This document shows positions 1 to 11,839 of a DNA stretch of 64,000 nucleotides, one piece after another. This DNA is from Apolygus lucorum. Its lineage: Eukaryota; Arthropoda; Insecta; Hemiptera; Miridae. Where the stretch lies: assembly GCA_009739505.2 (NCBI GenBank), contig CM019179.2, forward strand, positions 62,437,397 to 62,501,396. The letters run 5' to 3'. Position 1 is the stretch's first letter. Every line of letters begins with the position of its first letter. The notes beneath the pieces were generated by a model. The model was given only the letters and a program-made list of their open reading frames with translations, was not told the DNA's origin and did no database searches. The position numbers were made by a program, and so were the translations under genes.

Positions 1-543
1 TTCCCTTCTATTTTTTTCCATTCGGGTGTTACAGCGGAAATGATGAAACTATGGACGTTTGAACTAATGTAAAACGAAGATAAAAATCGATCTTTTAATC
101 TTTTGTGACTTGATAAAAAACGAGTGACGAATGAGTGTTTCAGTGCGTAAGACAGGTTTTGATAAAATATCCCGCCAGTCCGAAAAAGCGGCCCTCTGAG
201 GAGTATCCATGGTTTTAGACGCAACGACGTATTGGTTGATAATAGTAAATTATTGAATTAATTTGAAAACCCCTTGGGTTACATGCTTAAGACCGCAATT
301 CAATGACCAATCTGAATTTTCTATCTTGAAAGGAAAATGGCTGAACACTTATGAGTCCTAGAACGAAGTTTAAAGAAACTCGTTTCATTTTCTCTAATAT
401 TGTCTCTCTTGTATACCGGAGGAATATTTAGTACATTCCTAACTACTTTGAGAAACAGAATATATCATGTCTCCAAGACAAGATCAGATTCCAATGTCAG
501 AAAATACCAAAGCACAAGAAATCCTGCTTTAGGGAAGATAAGT
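1..543. other. AT-rich DNA, no gene recognised
   Basis: No open frame with convincing composition and no member of the repeat families found elsewhere in the window could be seen here. Confidence 0.5.
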
Positions 544-670
544 AAAGGGGTTTCAAGTAAAAGTCGTGTAAGTCATAATTTTGATACTTATTAATATATT
601 GATCATTGGTCATATATATTGATCCGAATCAAAATCATGACTTACACCACTATGACTTCAACCCCTTCAA
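544..670. repeat. Imperfect inverted repeat (hairpin or small MITE)
   Basis: Two arms of about 44 bp (544-587 and 626-670) are inverted copies. The inner 18 bp, GTAAGTCATAATTTTGAT against GTAAGTCATGATTTTGAT, differ at one base, and the outer parts share AAGGGGTT. The loop is about 38 bp and AT-rich. No target-site duplication could be fixed, so a simple hairpin or a decayed MITE are both possible. Confidence 0.55.
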
Positions 671-1800
671 GTGGTATTGACAGTACACGGCAATTGTACA
701 GCTTCTTTTAGTTTTTGAAAAATACTTACAACAAAATACAAGTTACTAAAATATGAAGTAAGTTGAAATTCTTAATGATTATTCCGTAGTTTAGTTATTA
801 TAAAAGTATTCAGTTACTAAAGAGAATATAAGTACTAGTCAAAGGATTATTTTTGTTTATACTGAAAATCCAACTGCAAACTACGCGTAGGTACCTGATA
901 AAGTTTTCAAGTACCTACGTTAACTAATTACCGCCAAATTCTTCAAAAGATAAAATGAATTTGACTGAAATCGTAACAAACCGTTGTTTGCTTCCATAAG
1001 CAATAAGCGGTAGTTGTATACAACAATTCATTTTAAGAAGAACATAAAATTGATACTACACCGGTAACACACAACCTTGGAAGAACGAGTACGTAATGGG
1101 AGATTGCCCTATAAAAGCGTTGAAGGCCCAGAGGTTATGCATGTTGAACTTATCCTCACATAGAGAACAAATACCTAAATGTATATATATTGCGTGTATG
1201 TGTGACTTTAACTTGAGCTATCATCTTCAAATTCCAAGTTCGTGCCAAAATGTTCTAAAGAACTTTCTCTCTTTGGGGTGTTTCGCGTTTTTAGTCGAAA
1301 TTTATCTACCGTCGTAATCATAATAACATGTGGTATATTCGAAATCAGCCAACATTTCTGATTGGAGTGCAGCTCCAGAAATTAAAATTCGTCAAAAAAA
1401 TGCTAAAAATTAATTTTTTTGGGACCAGTAAAATTGTAAAATATTGTTAATACGAATGGATAGTCTATGAGTCCACGGAGACAGGTAAAGTATGATTATT
1501 GACCACTAAAATTTTAAAAACGTACCCTATGGATACAGTGTCGTGGTATGGTTTGCCTAAATTAAACAAATTACATGTTGGTACTCTGAAAGATAGCGGA
1601 AAATCGGTTAAAACATTTCTCTGGAAATTTGCTCATTTTCTTATGCTGCATAAAAGAAGTTCAATGATTAATTTTTGTCGAAGCCGTGTCATTTTCACGC
1701 AGACCTATCCCTCTATATTCCTAATGATGATAGAATAACTATTTTTAAATTAATGTTACATATATTATAATTGATCGAATGTTCGAATGTAACAAACAAT
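671..1800. other. AT-rich DNA, no gene recognised
   Basis: Only short open frames of chance-like composition are present. A weak echo of the 34.3-kb satellite word (CTATGAGTCC) occurs near 1465. Confidence 0.45.
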
Positions 1801-2075
1801 TTAGAACACATAAGAAGGTAGCTTCAAGGGGCTAGGATCGGCTTGAGGTGCCCGTCGGCCCTGTGTTGCGGTGACAGTATAACTCGGACGCCGTCTTTTG
1901 ACCCTGTCTCTATTATTGTCCTGCTCGTGTTCAGGTATCAGGTACACCTGTTGGCAGGTGTCTCTCCCGCAACCCCGATTCTCCGTTGCATCAGCCACTT
2001 CACCAAGTACCCACACCCGTTGGGTCCCAGAACACACAAAACGGTGGGAGGCCTGTCACCGCAATACGGACACAC
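1801..2075 (-). pseudogene. GC-rich, coding-like island (possible exon or element relic)
   Basis: This stretch is clearly richer in GC than its AT-rich surroundings. On the minus strand one frame stays open for about 83 codons down to a TAA at 1801-1803. It starts just after a possible acceptor (GACAG|GCC near 2064) and contains a basic run, DRVKRRRPSY. A second minus-strand frame starts further upstream and reads CPYCGDRPP followed by CGYLVKWL, zinc-finger-like in look, then stops near 1940. I do not recognise either frame. It could be an exon of a minus-strand gene or an eroded transposon piece. The long frame does not join in phase to the signal-peptide exon at 4371-4444; the second frame would, but gives an unconvincing protein. 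Confidence 0.25.
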
Positions 2076-2159
2076 AGATTTATCTCCATAAGAACGATCA
2101 ATTTTATTCTCAATATGTCTTTAAATTTGTATTTCCTTTTCCAATTTAATGTCTCGTGA

Positions 2160-4340
2160 ACTATAAAATTTATAGAAATTCTTCTAATATTACTATAAAT
2201 ATAATATTTAATATTTAAATTTTAATGTATTTAATATTGGAACTGATAAGCAGATGTTCCTAGAAGATACCATTCTACGCATGTTAATGATGATGGACAT
2301 ACAAAGTGCGAATGTAGGACTAAAAATACATTTTATAAAATAAACAATAAAAAAACCTGATCAGAAAAAAAGATTTAACTTTAATTTATAAAGGGAATTT
2401 TGTAAGACACTTTTAAAATGTTTTTAAAAATTTTTTGTCATCAGCCAGTTTGCTTCCTTACTATGCAAGAATAATTGGTGACTTCCTAGAAATTTCCTCT
2501 CGCGTTTTGAAATTGGAAGATTTCTATACAAAATTATTGTCTTGGTCAAAGCTGAAAGAAATGAAGGCGCGATCTTGAATTTTTCGAGGTTTGAGGGTAG
2601 TTTGGGACTGTCTCCTAGATGATTGCTTGATTTCTTCGGAATTTTATCGGATCAAGAGCGAAAAACCTTCAATATGATAGCGAACAAATTCTTGATCGTC
2701 TAGAAACACATCAACAAGCCATTATAGTACACAAATGTCAACCTTTAATCGATTTGTTGCACCAACTAGATAAATACACCAACAATTGATTTTATTACTA
2801 CAATCGTCGTGACAATAATTGTAATAGAGAAAATATCACATTCCACCAAACTCAAAACAAATTATATTGTTAAACGAAACTTTTCCGAGCACATTTCAAA
2901 CCATGTGCTACAGAAGTCGGTTCATTAGTACTTCTTAATGGGAGTGGACTGCTCAACTGCCTCGTGGCTATTAATACGAATAGATACCTGAACAGATCAT
3001 AATTTATCTGCTCCATCAAAAGCGACACACAAATTACAAACCTAGAGCCATTTTCTTCGAATTTCGAATTTGGGTCTGTCTATTTCCTGTTTACAATCCA
3101 GAAAATCGCTATTAGATTGTTTATGAATTGATATAGAGATGATATTTATGAAATTATTACTCAACTTGATAGAAATAACCGATTATAATAATGACGGTGA
3201 TTTTAATCTATACTTTTTTTTAGAGTGAGTTACTTACAGCTGTATGAACTATTGAGTTCTTGGAGAAATTATCAATTAAAATTATTAATTAGAAAGTTGG
3301 AAAAATTACCTTTATACCTAGGCTGTGAACGACTGTATTATCAATTGAGTATAACTACCGAGCTTTTTTTCTTTCAAAGTACCTTTTTAAATTTAAAAAT
3401 TTTTGTTATGTAGGTCGCAGGGACAATTGAAGGTTTTTCGTAATTTGAGAGGGTATGAACACAAAAAGTTGTTAGCCCAGCTGTCAGCTAACAACATCTT
3501 CAACTCTGAACCTAAAATTTTCCATACAAGATTTCAATTAGGCTGTCAAACACTTCAAAATGAACCTAAAAAGATAAATCAAGTCTGTATAATGAGTTTC
3601 CAAACAATTTTTGAAGTCTCGAGGTATAATCAGGTACATTCCAAATTGACCAAATTAGTCGAATGCTGGGTTGGCTGTGTTCGGCTTTATTTTGTGATAA
3701 CAAGAAATTACTGTAAAACGTCTATAAATTTATTGTCAAACAATGGGACTAGTAGATGACAGGTTATAAATAAGATGTAACAATGTAAAAATAATCAGGT
3801 CGATTGATTAAAATATCGATTAGAAAAACATTAAGAATAATATTAGGATCAATATTATTTAGCTTCTAGGAAGTTTTGGAGGGAAAATCTCTATACCTAC
3901 ATACCTACGTGAAAATCTAGAAACGAAGACTAGAAATCGGAATTTCTTAAATCATATGTATTGGAGCCGTCCTCCAGTAATCCTTTGTTCTCGTTTATAC
4001 AAGCAACTTATATAATAATTACATATATTTATTTTAAATTTTATTAAAATTTATCTTTTTTTTTTTTGTTGTAAATATCGGTTTTTGCTTTTTGCAATAG
4101 GTACTTAATTGTTTTCCACTCTTTAGATGGGGTAGGAAAGTAGAATGAGACAAACAGCGTCTCAATAGCGTTTTTTTTTTTTTTTTTTTCAAAATTGAGG
4201 AGTGGTGAAGTGTAGAGGGATTTTGAACGTTGTGCATCTGGTGGGAGTGTTAAACTTGTAGATAAAAAATATTTTCAAAATGGTTATTGGGTTTTCATGA
4301 ATCACTAGGAACAAGTTGTGATGATGTATTTCGAACTTGT
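2160..4340. other. AT-rich DNA, no gene recognised
   Basis: The stretch includes a 118-codon plus-strand open frame (3403-3759) of AT-driven composition without recognisable motifs, and poly-T runs at 4056-4068 and 4171-4189. If the gene starting at 4444 on the minus strand is real, this DNA is probably its first intron. Confidence 0.35.
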
Positions 4341-4370
4341 TTAAAAATGAAAACGTGTGTTTAAGCTTAC

Positions 4371-4444
4371 CTGTAAGCGAAAGTCGTGGTCAGGTAAAGA
4401 GTTCCAAGAATGAGGATGATGAGTGGTCGCAGGTTGGCATTCAT
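4371..4444 (-). CDS. First coding exon of a secreted protein (signal peptide), partial
   Basis: On the minus strand an ATG at 4444-4442 in good context (GTCACAATGAAT) opens a frame of 24 codons. It reads MNANLRPLIILILGTLYLTT then TFAY, a short polar N-region and a hydrophobic core typical of a cleavable signal peptide. The exon ends CTTACAG|GTAAGC, a consensus splice donor with the intron starting at 4370, leaving two bases (AG) of the next codon, so residue 25 is Arg or Ser. The rest of the protein must lie in exons to the left. I could not identify a convincing in-phase partner in 1-4370, so it may lie outside the window. Mature SIFamide-type neuropeptides begin Ala-Tyr-Arg directly after a signal peptide, which this exon would allow, but three residues are too little to assign it. 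A salivary or cuticle-type secreted protein is equally possible. Confidence 0.5.
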
Positions 4445-4574
4445 TGTGACTAACGAAAATTATAACGACTAGGAACACAAACGACCAAAACCAAGGGAAC
4501 TTGCTAGGGGTGAATCTTTCACGACGTGGGGAAAAACTGGGCGGGATCGGACTGATGTCCGTCGCGGCTGATGT

Positions 4575-4620
4575 CAAACAACTGTCGGCGTTGGTGGGAA
4601 GCCGGCCCTATATCTATCTG
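4575..4620 (-). promoter_or_regulatory. Putative TATA/Inr core promoter for the signal-peptide exon
   Basis: On the minus strand, GATATAGGG (TATA-like, T at 4612) lies 29 bases upstream of CGACAGTTG, an arthropod initiator-like word whose A is at 4583. A start there gives a 5' leader of 139 bases to the ATG at 4444. Around +28 to +32 the bases ACATC match four of five positions of a downstream promoter element. The local rise in GC fits a promoter. Spacing and motifs are seen; promoter function is inferred. Confidence 0.35.
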
Positions 4621-5219
4621 AGGGGCCCCAACCCTCGAGGCGCCCCTCTCCTGAGGACCCCACGCGCTTCTGCGCCCCGTCTCCCGCCCTTTCGATCTCC
4701 ATCGATACATTTTTTTGGATACCTTCTCCATGTTAACACCCTTCCCCCTCCTCTTCTGTGTAAGAGCAAATCCTTTTCTAATAGGTAGGTAACCCATCCA
4801 CGTTGGAGAAAAAAATCAAACTCCTCACGGCTAATTTACGATCCAATATACTAATCTGCCATCTCGTTGGAGCATGCGAGGATAGGATGACGCAAAAGAG
4901 AAAGAATTGGCTATCACTCAGCCATCCATCAATGGACTACCTACCTGCAGGCTCATCATACCTACCTCACTAGTTTTCCTCCCACTCATATTTTGATAGA
5001 AGTCTATCAAATCGTCGATAAGAAGGATTCTTCTCGATTTTTTGTCCCTAAGAGCGTGGGTAATCTTTAATGCTAATCATCACATTTATAATTGGGGTCT
5101 TAGCTTGAATTATTCTTACATCGTCTGTCTGTCCGAGGCAAACATAATCTAGAACAAGTTCCCTAGCCGTTTGGTGTTTTCAAACTGGAAAAGTTTTCCA
5201 AGTTTCCAGGAAAACTTAT
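4621..5219. other. Upstream region, no gene recognised
   Basis: GC-rich to about 4700, then ordinary AT-rich DNA. Overlapping frames on both strands at 4501-4797 follow the GC island and show no recognisable domain. Confidence 0.4.
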
Positions 5220-5495
5220 AAAACGTTTTGTGAGAATCATTAGTCATAATGAGGACTTCACCAGTAATGGTATCTCAGTTCTATAATACAATCCTGTCAT
5301 TTAAATGTCTAATAAAAGGTCAGTTTAATTTTTATAAAAAATAGTTTAATTTTTATAAAATTAATTAATGTTTATTAAAAATAAACATTAATTTATAAAA
5401 TGTTTGTGAGAATCATTATTCATACTGAGAACTTCATCAGTAATGGTATCTTAGGTCTATACTGTTAATTTAATTCTATCATTCAATACTGTCAT
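5220..5495. repeat. Direct repeat pair flanking an AT-rich hairpin
   Basis: A segment at 5220-5300 (TGTGAGAATCATTAGTCATA, then CAGTAATGGTATCTCAG) recurs at 5397-5495 with scattered changes. The two copies are 177 bases apart. Between them lies a near-perfect AT hairpin centred near 5377 (TTAATGTTTATT against AATAAACATTAA). This is probably an old local duplication. Confidence 0.6.
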
Positions 5496-6822
5496 TTTAT
5501 TTCTACAATTGAGCCCATATTGATCTATACTTCCGACCGTATGGGTATACTCTTTCCAAAATGCCCGAATGAGGAGTGATTTCATCGGCTCAACATAAAA
5601 GTGTAGTTTCCATGCGTTTTGGAGGAGATTTTCTTCCCATCCGAACTGTTGATAGCTCCTAACTGAGCCTTCAAACAAAGATCAATAGCTTTTCAGTAAC
5701 TCCATTAATCAAAAGGACAACCTACTGCAAAGGAGAAAAAAGGCACAATGGATGGTAGACTTCTCCTCGTATACTTCTTGCTACATATTTTCTGAATGAA
5801 TTTTGAATGTACTTCTTTGCATGTCGTCTAAAACCTAAAATTCAAAAAGCTAGTTTAACCCAAGTTTTCCTACAACGATTAGAATAAACCATTTTTGCCA
5901 AATCAAAGATTAATTTAATTATGAATCTATAAAAAAAAAGTTTCACCAATGAAATTTTTAGTTTATTTATTAAATTTTAGTTTATTTTATTTTGCTAAAA
6001 CGATGATTCAAAGGTTGTTTAACTCTGAACTGTTTAAAGTGAGATTCAATAGCATCTTGTTATTTTCGGTTCGAAGATGTGATGGCGATTGATAATGCGG
6101 GCACATACGTGCGCTTTATTACACAATGGTTTGTTATTTCAACATCTATAGCTTCCTATATTTGATAAGTAGGTACGTATATGCAAAGTTTTAATCGTCA
6201 TCAATTTCACCAGTACGCGAATTAAACATCTTTGGTGGCTCATTCATTTGTTGAAACCATATAAGCGTCTTCCAAGTTGGGTGGGTAACGCGGCACTTTG
6301 AATAACATGGACATCATTGTACAATGTAATTAGACCGGGTAATAACTCTAGCTTGTGTGATTGAGCACTGTTGTACCTCTGATAAGTTTCTCGATACAAG
6401 ACTTGATTTTCATGATCATGATGTCATGGTTTTGGAATAGATTAGATTTTAGGAATTTTTGGTAAACAGGTAGATTAACAATTTATCGTGAAGTTGTTCG
6501 CAAATATGTTGACGATTTTTCACTTTTACCAATACACTGTGGCTTCAACTGATCGGATCACGAAGCCCTGATCTTTGGATCTGAGTTTTACTAAGGGAGG
6601 AGCGGAGTTGTGGTGTTTCCACAACAATTTATTTTCTATTTTTGTTATGACGATTTAGTTGTTGGTCACAACAACTGGTGTTATATTTAATAAAACAGTT
6701 CGGAATTTTCTTCCAACCAAAAGTATAGTCATTTTGTGTTTTAAAAGTTCAAACCATATTTTGTATTTCCAACACTAGAGGAACGCCAAAGATCCAACCC
6801 CAAACTGTCCTCCAAATTTAAT
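5496..6822. other. AT-rich DNA, no gene recognised
   Basis: No repeat family member and no convincing open frame seen. Confidence 0.45.
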
Positions 6823-7663
6823 AAAATGGACCGACCTCAAAAATTATGTCCGTAAACACCAAAAAGGGAAAAATAATAATCTCAGTGAAAACGTACTTGA
6901 TGTAGTAGGTTGTTAGACATAAATATGTAATCAACAGATGGTATGTTGGAATAGATACTCATCTGTAGATTCTATCATCTAGATGCTATCTAGATAGATA
7001 GGTAGGTAGGTACGCATTGAAGTCGCCGCCGTGCCCATCTGCAGACACAAACTAACCACCTTCCTTACTCGATGATCTGGTTACCATTACAAGAGTGAAT
7101 ACTATTGAGTTACAATGTGCTCCCCAAACTATCAGGTACCTAGTACGTCTCTGCTGCTATATAAGTATGATAGTAAGCGTGAACCTCCCTAGGAATGGTT
7201 GTGACGAGTATTTGAGACTTTATTATTATAGGAGACAGTTTATTATATTGGTTGACATATTATAATGTAGCTACGTACCGTCGGAAGCGTTATTACCTAA
7301 TTAACATTTAACACCTCCCACAATTTTACAAATATTTACGTTCATACTCGGTGTGGAAGCATGTTTGTAGTATGGGAGGTATGTATATTTGCGAAAAAGA
7401 ATGATATGTTGGTGATTAGAAGATCTTGAAGACGTTTGTGTCTACAGATGGGCACGGCGGCGACTTCAATGCGTACCTACCTACCTATCTATCTAGATAG
7501 CATCTAGATGATAGAATCTACAGATGAGTATCTATTCCAACATACCATCTGTTGACTAGATATTTATGTCCAACAACCTACTACATCAAGTACGTTTTCA
7601 CTGAGATTATTATTTTTCCCTTTTTGGTGTTTACGGACATAATTTTTGAGGTCGGTCCATTTT
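6823..7663. mobile_element. Foldback element with 230-bp terminal inverted repeats
   Basis: The left arm (6823-7052) and right arm (7434-7663) are inverted copies with only a few mismatches. The outer end reads AAAATGGACCGACCTC, and the arms contain palindromic CTAGATGCTATCTAGATAG and a TACCTACCTACCTATC run. The unrelated core of 381 bp has no open frame of note. Very long arms around a short core are typical of foldback or MITE-type non-autonomous DNA transposons. I could not define a target-site duplication; the flanks are T-rich and not clearly matched. The high arm identity suggests recent insertion or arm conversion. Confidence 0.8.
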
Positions 7664-7949
7664 TTTGTTAAAAAGGTTTTTATTTTATTATTTTTCCATT
7701 TTATATTATTTTTTATTTTTCACTTTTTAGTGGTCTTCAATTTAAATCTGAAATTAATTTACCCGCAGTTTATCGATCTGTTAATGTGGATCTGTTTCCA
7801 TACTGTGAATCATTTCAGTAAGGTGAACCAGACGCCGTAGGGTGGACCACATTCTGTAATCCGGATCAGTTGCCATATGTATAGATGACTTTCCGTTTTT
7901 GGATCAGTTTCAGGAGGTATTTGGTTCACTTTGCTACTTAGCAATCTAC
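7664..7949. other. Spacer between foldback element and satellite
   Basis: T-rich to about 7720, then single-copy-looking DNA leading into degenerate first units of the satellite. Confidence 0.4.
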
Positions 7950-9035
7950 TCTCATATCCCCTAACTGTTCGACGTCCCTCATATTTGATAGGTACTTGGT
8001 AGTTCCGACAACACAATTCAACAACTCAACCATGACATGATTGACGAGGACTTATCACCTAACTGTACTATATACCTCATATTTGGTACGGCACAATTCA
8101 GTTCTGACGATCACCTGTACCATTACCTACCCAACTATTTATGAATGACGAGGAAGCTATGTGCTACACCCACTTGGAAGAATACCCTCTCATCACCTAG
8201 TTGTCCTACAATCCCTCATATTTGGCACTATTCATTTCCGACAATCTCCTATACCATTACCTACCCAACTGTATTATGGATGACGAGGAAGCTATGTGCT
8301 ACACCCACTTGGTAGAATACCCTCTCATCACCTAGTTGTCCTATAATCCCTCATATTTGGTACAGCACTATTCAGTACCGACAATATCCTATATCATTAC
8401 CTACCCAACTATATTATGGATGACGAAGAAGCTATGTGCTACACCCACTTGGTAGAATACCTGTCATCACCTAGTTGTCCTATAATCCCTCATATTTGGT
8501 TGGCCACTATTCAATTCCGACAATCTTCTATACCATTACCTACCCAACTATATTATGGATGACGAGGAAGCTATGTCCTACACCCACTTGGTAGAATACC
8601 TCTCATCACCTAGTTGTCCTATAATCCCTCATATTTGGTTGGCCACTATTCAATTCCGACAATCTTCTATACCATTACCTACCCAACTATATTATGGATG
8701 ACGAGGAAGCTATGTGCTACACCCACTTGGTAGAATACCCTCTCATCACCTAGTTGTCCTATAATCCCTCATATTTGGTAAGGCACTATTCAGTTCCGAC
8801 AATCTCCTATACGATTACCTACCCAACTATATTATGGATGACGAGGAAGCTATGTGCTACACCCATTTGGTAGAATACCCTCCCATCACCTAGTTGTCCT
8901 ATAATCCCTCATATTTGGTACGGCAGTATGCAGTTATGACGATCTTCTATACCATTACCTACCGAACCATGTTAAGGATGACGAGGGAGCTATGTGCTCT
9001 ACCCACTTGGTAGAATACCTAACTAACACTACTGT
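7950..9035 (+). repeat. Satellite: about 7-8 tandem units of ~140 bp
   Basis: The word GATGACGAGGAAGCTATGTG recurs with its first bases near 8145, 8280, 8420, 8559, 8698, 8838 and 8978, giving a period of 135-140 bp. Each unit also carries CCCTCATATTTGGTA, CCATTACCTACCCAACTA and ACACCCACTTGGTAGAATAC. The outer units are most divergent, while units at 8280-8840 are over 90 percent alike by eye. About 40 bp of the unit (TTATGGAT..CGAGGAAGCTATGTGC.ACACCCACTTGG) is the right-hand end of dispersed family B. Confidence 0.9.
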
Positions 9036-10890
9036 TAATAATAACTATCCCTCATACGTATATGGTAGGAAAACTCACATATTCGAGCATTGATAAACAC
9101 GTTTGATACGGCTCATGCAGGTTCTGAGCGAATAGCCCACTATAATTTCCCCCTTTCTCATCCCCCGCAGCACCTTTTAGTTATCGGAACCCCCCTCATA
9201 TAGCATACCATTTTGAAGCTTACAATCAGACCTTCAATTTGACTATACAAAAATAGTCCGTCATCGGCACAGTCGGAAGTCACAGGGGAAGAAGAGTGAA
9301 TGCGGACCGATATTCCCGAAAACGGGAACCACGTTTTTCAAATTCTTTCACAAATTTTCGATACTTCTAACAAAGCGAAATGAAATCTGTTTGAAATGGG
9401 ACCACCACGGATACTGGTAGAACAAATTTCAAAAAGAACCAGACAGATTGGTACCAGAATAAAGAAATGCAAGGTGTTCAGAAATACAAAAAAAAAAAAA
9501 AAAATCGTCGTCCCACGACAACTTGAATTGAGTACCTCCTCTTTCGCGCGCCTTCGGCGCGTTGAAGTCGGTCAAAAAATCGACCTATCAGATCTTGAGA
9601 AATAAGTGTTTTGTAAAATTTCGTTTACGCTTTCGTTTGTCATAATGTTGATAAAATACTGTCTCAAGGCTAACGAACTTTTGCCAGTATGATAGGGTAT
9701 AATAGAAAACATCACCTTGCAGCCATCCCAACATGACAGACGGAATCTTGAGTGCAAATTGATGGCATTCTCGGATCATGCTATCTTTTCGAATTCAAGC
9801 CTCTTGAAACTCTTTTGGTGTTCCGGTAAAACATTCAACCTTCCCACCTTACAGGTCGGTCGATCAATTGAACAGCTACAGGGCATGCAAGTCTAGTTCA
9901 CTCAGGTTACACAAATAAATACCTACATTTGATTTATCTAAGGTCTCGAAGGAAAAAATAGAGCACCCCTTAAAATAGAGTAATTGGATAATGATAAGGA
10001 AGTAACCCAATTCTAAAAGGAGAAGCTTTCTGACTTGTGGGACGCTTACAAAACAAATAATACATTATATAAGGATACTTCATTAGAATACAGCATTCAT
10101 TATAATTTAAACAGTTATGAAGTTATCAGTTTAAAAGGTGAAAGTTTTTAAAAGACAAGTAATGTTATACTCGCAGATAAATAGTTAATTGGAATAAAAT
10201 GAGAATTTAATGGAGGTGAAAGAGATAATTCAAATGAATTAACTACTTGTCTTGGAAATATTGTTGTTGAATTACTTAGGAAAGAGTCTTGAACAGGATG
10301 TAAATGCAGGATGTGTATGCAGGATTGGATGTATCTTCAATTTTCATCCAGCCTCAACTATACAAGTAGGTCTGTTAGATTTTGGCTGATGCAAAAGTGA
10401 AAAGTATTGGACTAGCTTGCTGGCAGGCACCATAATTAGGATGGAAACAGGTCGACCCACCGATGCGAGGTTATTCCGCTATTTGGCCTGTCATTAGATA
10501 CTCAACACGTTATTAGCAGACGAAACTCGAATCTATCGAAGGCATAAGAGTTCAGAATACAAGGTTCATTGGCAGTTTTATTAAACATTTAGCCTTATCC
10601 AACCTGCGTGAAGTTATAAGGGTAGTTTAATTATAGTTCTCTATAATTTTCCCCAAATCACCCAAAAAGCTGGAAATGGACCTTTCTTGGTAGTAGATTG
10701 TAGATGAATCCACGAATCAGGGTGTACTTGGTAGTACACTGTGAAGAACTAGTTGGTGTACAAATGCTCGATTATGTTATAAAGCAATACCAATGATGAA
10801 TTTCCCAAAACAAAATCTGATTTTTTTTAATGTGATAAAAGCAACACGATTCTGAAGTCTATTAGTCTAGTAGTTTAACATTTTGTTAAA
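9036..10890. other. AT-rich DNA, no gene recognised
   Basis: Contains a poly-A run (9487-9504) and one GC palindrome (CGCGCGCCTTCGGCGCG, 9546-9562). No recognisable coding sequence seen. Confidence 0.4.
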
Positions 10891-11509
10891 GAAAAATTTT
10901 GTTTTACCCCCCCCCCCCCCCCATCCCCTCAAAATTTGTTGGTTTACGTTTCAAGGTACGTAGAATCCAAAAATCGAATAAAAATTTGGCCGTCCTTCCG
11001 CCGTACGCGGCACCTTCCTCACTTAGCATTAACCGATGTTGATGAAATTTTTCGCGGTGAATTATTTTTTCCAAATATAAATTGTTATTGGTATGTAGGC
11101 CCCATTTGTGGTCTAGTTGTGCCCCGAAGCTTTTGGTTGATGTAGGACACTTCTAAGGGTTCAAAAATGAATTTTGAAAACGCCCTAACTCAAAAAATTT
11201 TGATATAAAGGTATTGTTTTTCCATCATAGTATTGAATTTTTGTAATTTTTAGAGATCACGCGGAGCCCTGTAGGACAAACCGTTCGCTCCCTACGAGAA
11301 CTTAAGGGTTGGGCTTACGATAAATCAGAAACACGAGTGTGAATCGCAAAAGAAGCCAAATCTCCGTTCAAATTTTAGCTGACCAAAATGCGATCGATGT
11401 TTTTCTTCATGTTGGTAGGTGTTAACAATGGCAAAACCTTGTTCTTTGCAGACGTGCGACCTATATAGAAAAATAATAAACATTTGTGTGATAATTTGCA
11501 GCGTTTTTC
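10891..11509 (+). repeat. Family A copy
   Basis: The copy carries the ordered landmarks of family A: a C-run, TTTGTTGGTTTACGTTTCAAGG, GTACGTAGAATCC, a (GTCC/GCC)n stretch, GGTCTAGTTGTGCCCCGAAG, CCGTTCGCTCCCTACGAG, CGATCGATG, the tail AAAAATAATAAAC and the GCAGCG end at 11509. The left hairpin end is missing or eroded, and a 15-base poly-C run lies near 10907. Confidence 0.85.
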
Positions 11510-11589
11510 ACCTAGGGCCACTAATCGGATCATTATGAAAACAATGGGCGTTCTTCTTTTAGATCTCAGCCCCTAACTACTTACTCTCC

Positions 11590-11838
11590 TTAATTGAGTA
11601 AAATTGGGCAATCAGATCTTGAGAAATTGATGTTTATTTGACATCACGTTTGTGCGTACGCCAACGCTGATGTTTGTTCGGTGTTGGTGAAATTGATAGG
11701 GGGTCGTTTCGATGTTAACCCGCATTGGCTCTGAGAATTTCATCAAAATCTGACTATGATCTTCAGTAACCCAAAGGGACATGGGTTGACAACCGACAAG
11801 CAAACCGACAAATCGACACGGAACCAAGGTGGTTTTCA
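11590..11838 (-). repeat. Family B copy, divergent
   Basis: Read on the minus strand it has the B landmarks in weak form: GTTCCGTGTCGATTTG, a hydroxylated TTTGATGAAATTCTCAGAG equivalent, and GATGGT-like words, ending in an AACGTGATG-type segment. It lies between two family A copies. Confidence 0.5.
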
Positions 11839-11839
11839 C

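Noticed and set aside
1843..2149. Plus-strand frames across the GC island
   Set aside because: They mirror the GC island; the minus-strand frames have better composition and termini, and neither plus frame shows a motif.
3403..3759. 118-codon plus-strand open frame
   Set aside because: AT-driven composition with no motif, splice or promoter support; compatible with chance.
4341..4577. Minus-strand 78-codon frame read from a TTG with a hydrophobic FVFLVVIIFV segment
   Set aside because: It has no ATG; the overlapping ATG frame at 4444-4371 with a good start context, signal peptide and splice donor explains the region better.
7950..9035. CRISPR-like regular repeat array
   Set aside because: The whole 140-bp unit is repeated without unique spacers, and the DNA is eukaryotic; it is a satellite.
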